This document shows positions 1 to 9,729 of a stretch of 39,483 nucleotides of DNA, piece by piece. Under the pieces are notes generated by a model. It was given only the letters and a program-made list of their open reading frames with translations, was not told the origin of the DNA and did no database searches. The stretch comes from Eubacterium ramulus (lineage in GTDB: Bacteria > Bacillota > Clostridia > Lachnospirales > Lachnospiraceae), in assembly GCF_003122485.1 (NCBI RefSeq), contig NZ_JRFU01000048.1, positions 1-39,483 of the forward strand, written 5' to 3'. Within the stretch, counting starts at the first letter, position 1, and every line of letters begins with the position of its first letter. A program made the translations under genes and the position numbers.

Positions 1-2
1 AT

Positions 3-2519
3 GGCAAGACCGTCTGTCTTCCGCTCGGTACCATAACGGTACAGGAAAGCAAAGCCCCTGCCGGATACCAGCTCAATCCAACTGTCTTCGTACAGAAAAT
101 TACAGGTGACGGTAAGCAGGAAATGGTTTCGGTATACCAGTCTTCTACCATAGAAGAATCTGTCATCCGTGGCGGAGTGAAGATCCAGAAACGTGACAGC
201 GAGACCGGAGAAGCAAAACCGCAGGGTTCTGCCACTTTGGAAGGTACTGTCTTTGCGATCACTACGTTAAATGAAAATCCGGTATTAGTAGACGGAACAT
301 CCTACACGAAAGATCAGGTTGTCCTTACACTTACTGCCGATAAATCCGGTTCTGCTGCAACTGCAAAAGATGCTCTCCCATTCGGACATTACCGTGTGGA
401 TGAAACAACTGCACCTTCCGGTTATCTGAACAGCGGAAAGATCTCTGTAGAATTTGACATCACAGAACAGGGAAAAATCGTGGAACTGACTGCAAAAGAC
501 AATTCCATCTCCAATCAGGTCATCCGCGGGGATCTGGAATTTGTCAAGATTGCTGACGGCAGCCAGAACCGTCTGGCAAATGTGCCATTTAAGATCACTT
601 CCAAAACAACAGGCGAAAGCCATGTGATTGTGACAGATGCCAACGGTTATGCCAGCACTTCCTCCAAATGGAACAAACATACCGCAAATACCAACCGGGG
701 TGAGTCTTCGGAAGACGGCATCTGGTTCGGCACCTCCAAACCGGATGATTCCAAAGGCGCTCTCATTTACGATACTTACACTCTGGCGGAACAGCGTTGT
801 GATTCCAACAAAGGCATGGATCTTTTAACCTTTGAAGTCAAGGTTTATAAGGATTCTGTTCTGATACAGGTTGGAACTCTGACCGATGATGCCATTGAGA
901 TCGGCACGACTGCTCTGGATGCCGAGACCGGTACACACATGAGCCAGCCGGCAAAAGAAGTGACCATTGAAGACGTTGTGGAATACGAAGGACTGAAAAA
1001 GGGCCAGAAATACAAACTGACTGGAACCTTAATGGATAAAAAAACCGGGGAACCAATCCTTGTGGATGAAAAACCGGTGATTTCTGAAACTGAATTTACT
1101 GCAAAGAAATCCTCCGGCTCCGTCAAAGTAACCTTTACCTTTGATGCAACTTCCTTAAAGGGAAAAACAACCGTTGTCTTCGAGGAATTATATCAGGATG
1201 AGATGCAGCTTGCAGTCCATACCGACATCAACGATGAAGACCAGACCATCTATTTCCCGGAAATCAAGACTACTGCGAAAGATGCGGACACGAACTCCAA
1301 TATTTCCTGTGCAAAGGAAGAAATCACGCTGGTGGATACGGTTTCCTTTAAGGGGCTGGTTCCTAACCAGAAATATGAAGTGACTGGAACTCTGATAGAT
1401 AAAGAAACAAAGAAACCAGTCGAAGCAGACGGAAAACCGGTGACAGCAAAAGCATCCTTCAAGCCAAAAGAATCCGCTGGTACGGTAGATGTTACCTTTA
1501 CCTTTGATGCCAGCTCCTTAAAAGGGAAAACAGTAGTTGTCTTTGAATCCCTGGCTTACAAAGACAAGGAAGTTGCCGTACACACAGACATTGCGGATGA
1601 AGGACAGACTATTTACTTCCCGGAAATCAAAACCACTGCAACAGATGCTGCTTCCGGCACACACTATGCAAAACCGGAAAAAGAACTGACGCTTACAGAC
1701 CTTGTGGAATACAAAAACCTGATCCCAGGCAAAGAGTACAAGCTGACAGGAACACTCATGGATGCGGAAACCGAAAAACCTTTCGATGTGGATGGCAAAG
1801 CTGTGACTGCAGAAACAAGTTTCACTCCGGAAGAAGCTAACGGCAGCGTAGAGCTTTCCTTTACCTTTGATGCCTCTGCACTTTCCGGAAAAACGCTCGT
1901 GGCATTTGAAACAATGACTTTTGAAGATCACGAAGTAGCGGTACATGCGGACATCAAAGATGCCAACCAGACCATCTACTTCCCGGAAATCAAAACCACA
2001 GCCAAAGACGGCAGTGACGGGGATCAGGATGTCTCTGCTTCCAAGGAAGCGACTATCGTAGATACGGTCACTTATCATGGTCTGATGCCTGGATCTGAGT
2101 ACAAAGTCATCGGAACCCTGATGAATAAGGAAACCGGAGAGGCTTTGTTAAAAGACGGAAAACCAGTTACCGCTCAGGCAGAATTTAAAGCAGAAAAAGC
2201 TGGCGGCTCTGTGGAAGTTACCTTTACCTTCGACGCTTCTGCTCTTGCCGGACAGGATGTGGTTGTCTTTGAAAAGCTCTACTATACAGACGGAAAAACC
2301 GAGCATGAGATTGCTTCCCATGAGGATCTGAAGGATGAAGGTCAGACCGTACACATGACGGAGCTTCCGAAAGAACCGGAGACGCCTCCGGTAGCTCCGC
2401 CTGTAAAGACCGGCGATGAGACGCCGCTTCTCCTGTATGCCGGAATCGCCATAGCTGCACTTGCAGGTGCAAGTGTCCTGGGCATCGTTTACTTCAAACG
2501 CAAAAAGAAACATCAGTAA
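3..2519 (+). CDS. Sortase-anchored VaFE-repeat / SpaA-like surface adhesin, 5' end cut by window
   Basis: The reading frame is open from the first bases of the window, and the residues before the first ATG (123) already read as a Cna-B/SpaA-type domain (TVQESKAPAGYQLNPTVF). The true start is therefore outside the window. Two or three prealbumin-like pilin domains are followed by four repeats of about 121 residues (nt 897-2370). Each has the V(V/A)FE core, a conserved Thr in a T(I/L)xDxV segment and a Gln in DxxQTIYFPEI, as expected for T-Q ester VaFE domains. The C-terminus carries PPVKTGDE (nt 2394-2417), a hydrophobic segment and KRKKKHQ, a sortase cell-wall anchor. Adhesins of this type on conjugative elements probably help cell-cell contact during mating; that role is inferred. 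A terminator-like hairpin follows the stop. Confidence 0.85.
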   Translation, partial: GKTVCLPLGTITVQESKAPAGYQLNPTVFVQKITGDGKQEMVSVYQSSTIEESVIRGGVKIQKRDSETGEAKPQGSATLEGTVFAITTLNENPVLVDGTSYTKDQVVLTLTADKSGSAATAKDALPFGHYRVDETTAPSGYLNSGKISVEFDITEQGKIVELTAKDNSISNQVIRGDLEFVKIADGSQNRLANVPFKITSKTTGESHVIVTDANGYASTSSKWNKHTANTNRGESSEDGIWFGTSKPDDSKGALIYDTYTLAEQRCDSNKGMDLLTFEVKVYKDSVLIQVGTLTDDAIEIGTTALDAETGTHMSQPAKEVTIEDVVEYEGLKKGQKYKLTGTLMDKKTGEPILVDEKPVISETEFTAKKSSGSVKVTFTFDATSLKGKTTVVFEELYQDEMQLAVHTDINDEDQTIYFPEIKTTAKDADTNSNISCAKEEITLVDTVSFKGLVPNQKYEVTGTLIDKETKKPVEADGKPVTAKASFKPKESAGTVDVTFTFDASSLKGKTVVVFESLAYKDKEVAVHTDIADEGQTIYFPEIKTTATDAASGTHYAKPEKELTLTDLVEYKNLIPGKEYKLTGTLMDAETEKPFDVDGKAVTAETSFTPEEANGSVELSFTFDASALSGKTLVAFETMTFEDHEVAVHADIKDANQTIYFPEIKTTAKDGSDGDQDVSASKEATIVDTVTYHGLMPGSEYKVIGTLMNKETGEALLKDGKPVTAQAEFKAEKAGGSVEVTFTFDASALAGQDVVVFEKLYYTDGKTEHEIASHEDLKDEGQTVHMTELPKEPETPPVAPPVKTGDETPLLLYAGIAIAALAGASVLGIVYFKRKKKHQ
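897..2370 (+). repeat. Four tandem VaFE/T-Q ester domain repeats
   Basis: The segment encoding QTIYFPEIKTTA recurs at about 1240, 1606 and 1969, a period of 363-366 nt. The fourth unit ends with a diverged QTVHMTELP. Conservation at the DNA level is moderate, so the units could recombine and change repeat number. Confidence 0.85.
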
Positions 2520-2538
2520 CTCATAACGAAGACTCCTG

Positions 2539-2572
2539 CAGGCAGCTCCCACATGGAACTGCCTGCTTCTTT
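2539..2572 (+). terminator. Probable terminator after adhesin gene
   Basis: GGCAGCTCC and GGAACTGCC pair with one mismatch across a 5-nt loop, followed by a modest T-rich stretch (TGCTTCTTT). The poor U-tract suggests partial termination and read-through into the next gene. Confidence 0.5.
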
Positions 2573-2577
2573 AGTAG

Positions 2578-2949
2578 GTGATGAATATGAAACACCCCCA
2601 CTGCAAGACAGATGCCAAGCACATCCGTCATTTTCTGAACCTCTGTGAAGGGAACTGGCACTCCTGTATCTACGTCTGGTGCCGCACTTGTAACGCACAG
2701 GAAAGCTGTGAGAACTCTGGCTTTTTATTCCATCCGGATGAAACGGGAAGCCCCTGCATCCTCCCTCTTTCAGATGCAGCGCTTTTGTTTCCCCGGATAC
2801 CGGAGCCAACCGAATGTACCGGAAGCATGAGCATTGCTGCTTTTACAGAGCTTTATCTGCCCTATCTGGCCGCTCAGAAGCTGCCTTTAAAGCCATGTCC
2901 CATTCCGGCACTGCTCCGGCTTCAGGAGAACCAGCAATATGACTGGTAA
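2578..2949 (+). CDS. Cysteine-rich hypothetical protein
   Basis: This is a 123-residue protein I do not recognise. It is rich in Cys and His in its first half (CxxxWCxxC-like spacing around residues 23-43), which suggests metal binding. The GTG at 2578 (or ATG at 2581/2587) follows a weak TAGGTG ribosome site. It lies between the adhesin and a small membrane protein on the same strand, so it is probably part of the same backbone operon. No signal peptide or membrane segment is visible. Function unknown. Confidence 0.6.
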   Translation: MMNMKHPHCKTDAKHIRHFLNLCEGNWHSCIYVWCRTCNAQESCENSGFLFHPDETGSPCILPLSDAALLFPRIPEPTECTGSMSIAAFTELYLPYLAAQKLPLKPCPIPALLRLQENQQYDW

Positions 2950-3011
2950 CAAAAAGTTGCACTTTCAGGCTCTTATACGTACAGGATATGTAAAGAAAGG
3001 AGGCACTGCCT

Positions 3012-3287
3012 ATGTTAAACGTAATTTCAATCATCCAATGTATCGATCAGGTCTTTACGAACCTGATATTTATTCCCATGATTTTTGTCCTGTATGTGAA
3101 ATTCCGTCCGAAAAAGCCATGGACCAGAAGGCGCAGGAACACTTACCTGCTCTGTCTGGTACTGATCAGCTTATTCCTGCTACGGATTTTCTGTGAGAAG
3201 TTCATCTTTACACCGGTTAATTATCCACGTTTCACAGACAGCGGCTTATTCCCGCTCATCCGAGCAATTTTCTATCCCGGCATCTGA
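3012..3287 (+). CDS. Small two-helix membrane protein
   Basis: This 91-residue protein starts at an ATG 8 nt after an AAAGGAGG-like site, the strongest ribosome signal in the area, which favours this frame over the overlapping frame at 2939. Hydrophobic segments at about residues 15-31 and 45-62 are separated by a very basic loop (KFRPKKPWTRRRRNTY), giving a hairpin membrane topology with a cytoplasmic positive loop. Similar small membrane proteins are common in conjugative operons, but no family is recognised. Confidence 0.6.
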   Translation: MLNVISIIQCIDQVFTNLIFIPMIFVLYVKFRPKKPWTRRRRNTYLLCLVLISLFLLRIFCEKFIFTPVNYPRFTDSGLFPLIRAIFYPGI

Positions 3288-3383
3288 AAAATGGGGATTC
3301 GTGCCATTTAGTCCGAATCTGGGATCAGTATCCGCTTGCGTCCTATGGGAATTCATCACCTGCTTACTTACAATATAAGTATA

Positions 3384-3430
3384 CAGTACGTACTGGTTAT
3401 TCACGTACACGTTACGTATCGTGTATGTAC
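3384..3430. promoter_or_regulatory. Dense GTAC/TACGTA palindromes upstream of the DUF3268 gene
   Basis: A perfect 12-bp palindrome CAGTACGTACTG (3384-3395) is followed by GTACACG...CGTGTATGTAC (3405-3430), an inverted repeat with a one-base bulge that encloses a further TTACGTA. These lie in the 160-bp gap before the DUF3268 gene. They could be operator sites or an RNA structure. A structured RNA called the DUF3268 motif has been described upstream of such genes, but I cannot confirm a match. Confidence 0.4.
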
Positions 3431-3447
3431 AAGCGAGGTGAAAACAG

Positions 3448-3867
3448 ATGAAGAAACCAAAAATCATCCGCTGCCCTTACTGCGGCGGAACAGCAATATT
3501 AAGAGATGCATCCTTTGTATATGGAACGCATTCTCATGGCGGACAGGTTTATGTCTGCTCCCACTATCCATCCTGCAATTCCTATGTCGGGGTACATCCG
3601 GGAACCAAAACTCCAAAAGGGACTCTTGCCAACCGGGAACTCCGGCTGAAGCGGATTCAGGCACACCGAATCTTCGATGAGATCTGGAAACAGGGAATCC
3701 TGAGTAAAGCGGAAGCCTACCGATGGGTGGCAGATAAGTTCTGCCTGACTGATAAGCAGGCACACATCGGACAGTTCAGCAACTATATGTGTGACCAACT
3801 CATCCGGGCATCCGCAGATGTCCTGAAAAACAACCATATTCCCTGCCGTCTCCGGGCGGCCAGTTGA
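3448..3867 (+). CDS. DUF3268-family zinc-finger protein
   Basis: This 139-residue protein has CPYCG at residues 9-13 and CSHYPSCNSYVGVHPGT at about residues 36-52, a four-Cys zinc-ribbon arrangement. The following helical part (RELRLKRIQAHRIFDEIWKQGILSKAEAYRWVADKF) is typical of the DUF3268 zinc-finger-containing family found on phages and mobile elements of Firmicutes. GAGGTG lies 8 nt before the ATG. It is followed 16 nt later by the sigma-like gene, so the two are co-transcribed. A nucleic-acid-binding role is likely from the zinc ribbon, but the exact function is unknown. Confidence 0.75.
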   Translation: MKKPKIIRCPYCGGTAILRDASFVYGTHSHGGQVYVCSHYPSCNSYVGVHPGTKTPKGTLANRELRLKRIQAHRIFDEIWKQGILSKAEAYRWVADKFCLTDKQAHIGQFSNYMCDQLIRASADVLKNNHIPCRLRAAS

Positions 3868-3883
3868 AAGGCGGTGACAGAAG

Positions 3884-4468
3884 ATGACCATACCACTGAA
3901 TACCGCTCAAAAACAATTGGTGGAAACATCCATGGATCTGGTGCCGCAAATGATCCGTTCCATGACACGAACCTCCGCCTATGTATCCGAGGAGGAACAG
4001 CAGGAATTATGCCAGATTGGTTATCTGGCTCTGTGTCGGGCGGCTGCCCGCTTTGATAAGAACAGACCTTTCCTGCCGTATGCCAGAACTCTTATCCGCC
4101 ACGCCATCTTTGACTACTGGCGAGAAACTGCCCGTGACCGCTCCATGCTGTGTTCTCTTCAGGAAACTCCGGTGGAAGGGGAATCCCTCTCCTATCAGGA
4201 ACTGTTTTCCTACGAAGATGCACAGGCATCACAGCCGGAAACGGATACCGCCCAGACACTGCTGTTGGAACATATCTCCCGGCTTGGTATCGGTCAGTGC
4301 TCCACCATCCAAAAGGGAATCGCTTCCCTTTGGCTGCAGCAGCAAGGCTATACCAGTTTTGACCTTTCAAGGCACTATCAAGTCCCCGCCAACCGGGTGC
4401 GGGCATGGCAGAGCAAAGCACGGAAACTATTACAGCAGGATGATGCACTCTATGCACTTCTGACTTAA
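3884..4468 (+). CDS. Sigma-70 family RNA polymerase sigma factor-like protein
   Basis: This 194-residue protein has a recognisable sigma region 2 at about residues 15-85: EEEQQELCQIGYLALCRAA, then FLPYARTLIRHAIFDYWRET, the core-binding and -10-recognising helices. The C-terminal part ends in a helix-turn-helix-like stretch (FDLSRHYQVPANRVRAWQSKARKLL, about 158-182), a candidate region 4. It starts at ATG 3884 after AAGGCGGTG. It is likely an element-encoded sigma factor that directs polymerase to backbone promoters, though its targets are unknown. It sits between the DUF3268 protein and a hypothetical protein with only 20 nt to the next start. Confidence 0.75.
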   Translation: MTIPLNTAQKQLVETSMDLVPQMIRSMTRTSAYVSEEEQQELCQIGYLALCRAAARFDKNRPFLPYARTLIRHAIFDYWRETARDRSMLCSLQETPVEGESLSYQELFSYEDAQASQPETDTAQTLLLEHISRLGIGQCSTIQKGIASLWLQQQGYTSFDLSRHYQVPANRVRAWQSKARKLLQQDDALYALLT

Positions 4469-4488
4469 CTTTGAAGGAGGGACCTTTT

Positions 4489-5175
4489 ATGCTGACACTT
4501 TATACTGCTGTCGGAACCTTAAAATTTCAAAAAACGACAGGCGGAAAATCCATTCCTCTTGTAATCAACAATGGACAAGAATATGGACTATCGGATGACG
4601 AGCTGCTGCTCTGGAGCTGTCTTGCCTTCCAGATTCTGACGCTCCATGAACTCCAGGATGCCTATACCCTGCGCCAGATACAGAAAGAAGGTCCGAAAGG
4701 CTTATCCTTCCAACACTATCTGAACCGACTTTCCTTACGCGGTCTGGTTGTAAGCGGAATTGGACTGACAGGGGTGGATGCCTTATATCGCCTTCTCGGC
4801 AGTCTGACCATTATTCCCTTGAAGGATACCTTTCCCATCCGGCTCTTTGGTTGCATTCAGCTTTATCTGAAAGGAACTATTGGTGCAAAAGAGTTTGGCA
4901 GATATTTAAAGAAGAAACCCTCTTCACCGATGGAAGATACCATTCTGAAGCTGGCTGATAAGGTATCCCTCACGACCGCTGAGCTTGTCACAAGTATGGA
5001 GCAGGAAAAAGTAATCCACAACGAATCGGATATTATGGATGAGTTATACACAGAACCGGAGACAACTTACCAAACACTTGTGGATGATGTCCAGATTCAC
5101 CATACCCAGTATCCAGTGCTGCAGGCTATTGCTAATTTGTACCTGAATAAACAAATCACATTTCATACATGTTAA
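4489..5175 (+). CDS. Hypothetical protein, possible winged-helix
   Basis: I chose the ATG at 4489 because AAGGAGGG lies 7 nt upstream; an upstream in-frame start at 4471 would overlap the ribosome site. The 228-residue product is mostly helical and soluble. Residues about 40-100 (LSDDELLLWSCLAFQ, then LSFQHYLNRLSLRGLVVSGIGLTG) resemble a winged-helix with the 'sLsxRGLV' wing seen in many regulators, but I cannot assign a family. It is closely spaced after the sigma factor, so a regulatory partner role is conceivable. Confidence 0.65.
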   Translation: MLTLYTAVGTLKFQKTTGGKSIPLVINNGQEYGLSDDELLLWSCLAFQILTLHELQDAYTLRQIQKEGPKGLSFQHYLNRLSLRGLVVSGIGLTGVDALYRLLGSLTIIPLKDTFPIRLFGCIQLYLKGTIGAKEFGRYLKKKPSSPMEDTILKLADKVSLTTAELVTSMEQEKVIHNESDIMDELYTEPETTYQTLVDDVQIHHTQYPVLQAIANLYLNKQITFHTC

Positions 5176-5188
5176 AGGAAGGAACCTT

Positions 5189-5635
5189 ATGCCAAAACCA
5201 TTTTTCACAAAGCTGGTTGCCATCAGTGCAATCGGCTTTTTCTGTGTACTTTTTGGGTGCATCTTCGGGATCGCCACCCACGACCGGCTCTTCATTCTTA
5301 TGAGTCTCTTAATCGGAATCTGCAGCATCCTGCGTGCACTCAGTTTCTATCAGCTGATTCATACGCATGCTTATCTGTCACTGGATGTAAACTGCAAAAA
5401 ACGGGAACAAACACTCTTTGGTAAGAATCAACAGTATTGGTTTGCCAGTGATGATGGAAAGGAATACGCCTTCTCACTGGAAAAGAATATCAAACTCCTA
5501 GAGGGACATCGGTATCGGCTGTACTTCCGGAAACCACAGCAGGGGACAGGGCAATCGATGCCATGTGCCGGAGATTTTCTCGGATATGAAGAACTCACCG
5601 ATCAACTGCCGAAACTTTCGGATACATCCGTTTAG
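5189..5635 (+). CDS. Hypothetical membrane protein with soluble C-terminal domain
   Basis: This 148-residue protein has two hydrophobic segments at about residues 9-28 and 33-50 and a cytoplasmic or surface domain of about 95 residues (ALSFYQLI...YFRKPQQ). AAGGAAGG precedes the ATG by 6 nt and the gene begins 13 nt after the previous stop. It is the last gene of the first backbone operon, immediately followed by a strong terminator. No family recognised. Confidence 0.65.
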   Translation: MPKPFFTKLVAISAIGFFCVLFGCIFGIATHDRLFILMSLLIGICSILRALSFYQLIHTHAYLSLDVNCKKREQTLFGKNQQYWFASDDGKEYAFSLEKNIKLLEGHRYRLYFRKPQQGTGQSMPCAGDFLGYEELTDQLPKLSDTSV

Positions 5636-5639
5636 ATAG

Positions 5640-5690
5640 AAAATGAGCCGCCTGTACTGCATCACCCCTACAGTTCTGGCGGCTCATTTT
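5640..5690 (+). terminator. Strong intrinsic terminator, end of first backbone operon
   Basis: AAAATGAGCCGCC (5640-5652) pairs perfectly with GGCGGCTCATTTT (5678-5690), with a further short inner stem (CTGTA/TACAG). The flanking A and T runs make it usable in both directions. It marks the boundary between the backbone operon and the inserted transposon. Confidence 0.9.
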
Positions 5691-5748
5691 ATTATAAATA
5701 ACCTCTCTTATTTCTATCAAAGAATAGTGTTTGTATCCGCTTCAATGC

Positions 5749-5762
5749 CATGAGCATTTGCT
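5749..5762 (+). repeat. Putative left transposon junction (att-like direct repeat)
   Basis: CATGAGCATTTGCT, matching 16599-16612 in 13 of 14 positions. The central GA (5752-5753) is the probable crossover dinucleotide. Confidence 0.6.
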
Positions 5763-5807
5763 GATGCGTGATAAAGAAGTAATAGAAGTGCAAAAAATTT
5801 TGCCGTT

Positions 5808-5840
5808 CCTATCCGGCACTTAGCTCTTGTGTCGGATAGG
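5808..5840 (-). terminator. Hairpin after the recombinase gene
   Basis: CCTATCCG and CGGATAGG form an 8-bp stem just downstream of the recombinase stop on the minus strand, followed about 10 nt later by a T run. It is a plausible but weak intrinsic terminator, and might instead be part of the recombinase binding region near the left end. Confidence 0.5.
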
Positions 5841-5848
5841 TCGGGCGG

Positions 5849-7525
<1,677 letters not shown>

Positions 7526-7591
7526 TGTATAGCGGCTTCTGCTTCTTTACCGCCCGGTAAAATGACGATTTTTTTCGTGCGGCTTGTAGCG

Positions 7592-7783
7592 TTAAGACGA
7601 AAGCTGGGCTTTTTGTCCTGCGGCGGCTTCCGCCTCCAGCACTTTCATCATCTTATCGGCTGCGGTGTCGGTGGTATCTTTCTTGAAAAAGCCGGAAACG
7701 ACAAGGACGGTGTTGCCCATGCGGATCTCTGTCACGCAGTCCGGGCGGCGTTCCGGGGTGGTGTTCTGCTTGTTCTCTGCCAT
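7592..7783 (-). CDS. TnpW-like transposon-encoded small protein
   Basis: This 63-residue protein contains the characteristic core TEIRMGNTVLVVSGFFKKD and TAADKMMKVLE of the small TnpW-type proteins found next to TnpX-like recombinases. AAAGGAG precedes the ATG at 7783; a TTG two codons upstream is less likely. It lies directly upstream of the recombinase gene and just after the DnaC-like gene. Its molecular role is not known. Confidence 0.75.
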   Translation of the reverse strand: MAENKQNTTPERRPDCVTEIRMGNTVLVVSGFFKKDTTDTAADKMMKVLEAEAAAGQKAQLSS

Positions 7784-7795
7784 AGGCAACTCCTT

Positions 7796-8635
7796 TCATT
7801 TCATCAATTCTTTTAGTCTGTTCAGCTTGGCTTGCGCCGTTTCACGGCGGAAGTTCTCTCCCGTAAAGAGGATAGGGGCGCACATTTCCAAAAGGCGGTC
7901 ATAAATCCGGGCATGGGCGGTGTCCAGCGGATTTTGCAGGCTGTCCAATGTCAGATTGGTGGTAACGATTAGGGGCTTGCGGCTGCGGTAGCGGCTGTCA
8001 ATCACATTGTAGACCTGTTCTAAACCGTACTCTGTGCCACGCTCCATTCCAAAATCATCAATGATAAGCAGAGGGAAACGGCAAAGACGCTCGATATACT
8101 CGTTGCACCCCTCAAAGCTGGCAGTCAGGTCATTCAAAATCGCAGAAAAATTCGTCATGCGGACAGCGACTTCCTGCTCCATGAGGGCATTAGCGATACA
8201 CCCGGCAAAATAGCTTTTTCCTGTGCCGACCTTGCCCCATAGCAGATAGCCGATATTTTCCTCGCGCATGGTTTCCCAATGCTTCACATAGAAATGTGCA
8301 ATCTCCATTTGCGGGCATTTCCCGTTGTCATTGGCAAAAGTCCATTCCTGCATGGTGGGATTGGTAAATCCCCCGCGTTTCAAGTCCTCCACGGTATCAA
8401 GGTGTTTTCTGCGCTGCTCGGCGGCTTCACGTTCCAAACGCTGGGCTTTCTGGCAGTTACATTCTGCTGGGTGGCGGTCACGCCCAAACAGGGCGGCTTG
8501 CTTTTCCGGGAAGTAGGCTTCTTTCGGTGTGTGGCACTTGCCGCAGTAAAGCAGCCCGTCCTCGCCCGTGTAGTCCTCCGGCTGCGGGGTAACAGCCGCC
8601 ATATTCAAAACTCGTTCCGTAAACAGATTACTCAT
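7796..8635 (-). CDS. DnaC/IstB-like ATP-binding helicase loader
   Basis: This 279-residue AAA+ protein has Walker A GKVGTGKS (134-141), Walker B LLIIDDFG (189-196) and the sensor stretch PLIVTTNLTLDSL. Its N-terminal region has paired cysteines (C31, C34, C59, C61), suggesting a zinc-binding domain. Proteins like this load replicative helicase at an element origin. I chose ATG 8635 because GGAGGGCGAGAGC precedes it and the start overlaps the previous gene's stop (ATGA), a sign of translational coupling with the replisome organizer upstream. The upstream in-frame extension is not needed. Confidence 0.88.
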   Translation of the reverse strand: MSNLFTERVLNMAAVTPQPEDYTGEDGLLYCGKCHTPKEAYFPEKQAALFGRDRHPAECNCQKAQRLEREAAEQRRKHLDTVEDLKRGGFTNPTMQEWTFANDNGKCPQMEIAHFYVKHWETMREENIGYLLWGKVGTGKSYFAGCIANALMEQEVAVRMTNFSAILNDLTASFEGCNEYIERLCRFPLLIIDDFGMERGTEYGLEQVYNVIDSRYRSRKPLIVTTNLTLDSLQNPLDTAHARIYDRLLEMCAPILFTGENFRRETAQAKLNRLKELMK

Positions 8636-9372
8636 AAGCTCTCGCCCTCCTTGCAGGTGTATTCGGGTATGCCCTGTTTCGGGGCAGCCTTTGCGGTATC
8701 GTCTGCCGCCCATATGCGGATAGTGGCGGCGTGGTTTTTATATTTCTTGCCCGTGGACGCGATATAGCCGGAAAGACGCTCAATGTAGTACGCCCATTTT
8801 TCGGGCAGCTCCGCTTGCAGTTCGGAAAGCTCCGTATCGGTCAGAAATACATTCTCATATCTGCCGTAGCTGCGGGCGGGGGCTTGTCCCTTTAACTCTC
8901 CCTCTTTTTCTAACTCTATATCTATCTCTTTCTTTATCTCTATCTCTGGTGGACGAATGTCGGACAAATGTCCGCCATTTGTCCGCGGCGGCAAAAGTGC
9001 CTTATTTTCAAGCCTTGCGGCTCGTTTCCGTTCCGCTTCGGTAGAGGATTGACCGATCATCAGCTCAATGTCGGTCATATAGAGCAGCCCGCAGTCAAGC
9101 TGCTCCACAAGCCCTAACTGCTGGAAGATGGATAATGCCCGTTCCACCGTCCCGATTTGGTGACGGGTCAGCGTGGCTATCATCTGGGCGGTATAGGGGA
9201 TATGCTCGTCAAGCTGTAATCTGCCGCCATTTTTCAGCGATTTTAAGTACAGCTTCAAGAGAATATTGGAATACAAAATCCCGTCTTTCATGTCCTCCAA
9301 CAGCACAATGGAATCGCTGTCGAAGAAGTTTTCTTTCAGTTTGAGGTAGTAATATTTGCGGTTATCTGCCAT
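8632..9372 (-). CDS. Phage replisome organizer / replication initiator family protein
   Basis: This 246-residue protein begins MADNRKYYYLKLKENFFDSDSI, the hallmark of the phage replisome-organizer N-terminal domain (winged-helix, about residues 1-125). A low-complexity acidic-basic linker (EIEIKKEIDIELEKEGEL) and a C-terminal domain (about 170-240) follow. GGGAGG precedes the ATG at 9372. The stop overlaps the start of the DnaC-like gene by 4 bp. The two together probably initiate replication of the excised transposon, supporting rolling-circle or theta maintenance; that use is inferred. Confidence 0.85.
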   Translation of the reverse strand: MADNRKYYYLKLKENFFDSDSIVLLEDMKDGILYSNILLKLYLKSLKNGGRLQLDEHIPYTAQMIATLTRHQIGTVERALSIFQQLGLVEQLDCGLLYMTDIELMIGQSSTEAERKRAARLENKALLPPRTNGGHLSDIRPPEIEIKKEIDIELEKEGELKGQAPARSYGRYENVFLTDTELSELQAELPEKWAYYIERLSGYIASTGKKYKNHAATIRIWAADDTAKAAPKQGIPEYTCKEGESL

Positions 9373-9556
9373 TGGCGATGTCCTCCCTGTGTTTCCATCT
9401 CTTAGAGAAATACCGGGGGCAGAGGACGATAATCGCCCGGAAGCTCTGCTTGCAGCCGTGTGTGCAGCCCCGGCAAAGGTCATTGTAGGTGATACGGTTT
9501 CGGTGGTTGAGGAAAAAGTTCCATTCCAACCGCCGCTTTTTGCTCATGCGCGGCAT
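9362..9556 (-). CDS. Small conserved transposon protein (Cys-containing)
   Basis: This 64-residue basic protein (SKKRRLEWNFFLNHRNRITYNDLCRGCTHGCKQSF...) has CRGCTHGC at about residues 29-36, a possible metal-binding knuckle. AAAGGAGCGAGAA precedes ATG 9556. It overlaps the replisome organizer start by 11 bp and follows the relaxase on the same strand. Similar short proteins occur at this place in related mobilizable elements. Function unknown. Confidence 0.65.
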   Translation of the reverse strand: MPRMSKKRRLEWNFFLNHRNRITYNDLCRGCTHGCKQSFRAIIVLCPRYFSKRWKHREDIANGR

Positions 9557-9729
9557 TTCTCGCTCCTTTCTGCCGTTTCCGCTGGTATAAGCGGATAGGA
9601 CGGTAAAAATGTAGTTTCTCGGTATCATTTTCGGGGATTTCCTGCGCTGTACGCCCAGTTTCAAGGGTGGGTAGTATTGCGGATAGGGTGCAGGGCATAT
9701 CCCCATTTGGGTATCGTTTGGGGCGGTTT

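Noticed and set aside
1518-2078. 186-codon minus-strand frame and other minus frames in 285-2552
   Set aside because: Antisense to the VaFE repeats, Cys/Phe-rich with no start signal; the repeat structure belongs to the plus strand.
900-2370. DNA repeats as a possible recombination hotspot or invertible region
   Set aside because: They are fully explained as protein domain repeats in one frame, with normal divergence between units.
2939-3196. 85-codon plus frame overlapping the small membrane protein
   Set aside because: The frame at 3012 has the AGGAGG site and membrane segments; this one has neither.
5693-5748. Short minus frame as a functional gene left of the transposon
   Set aside because: Only about 20 codons on this side and no start; treated as part of the rebuilt target frame, not as a gene.
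8279-8767. 162-codon plus-strand frame
   Set aside because: Antisense shadow of the DnaC-like and replisome organizer genes, which have clear motifs and ribosome sites.
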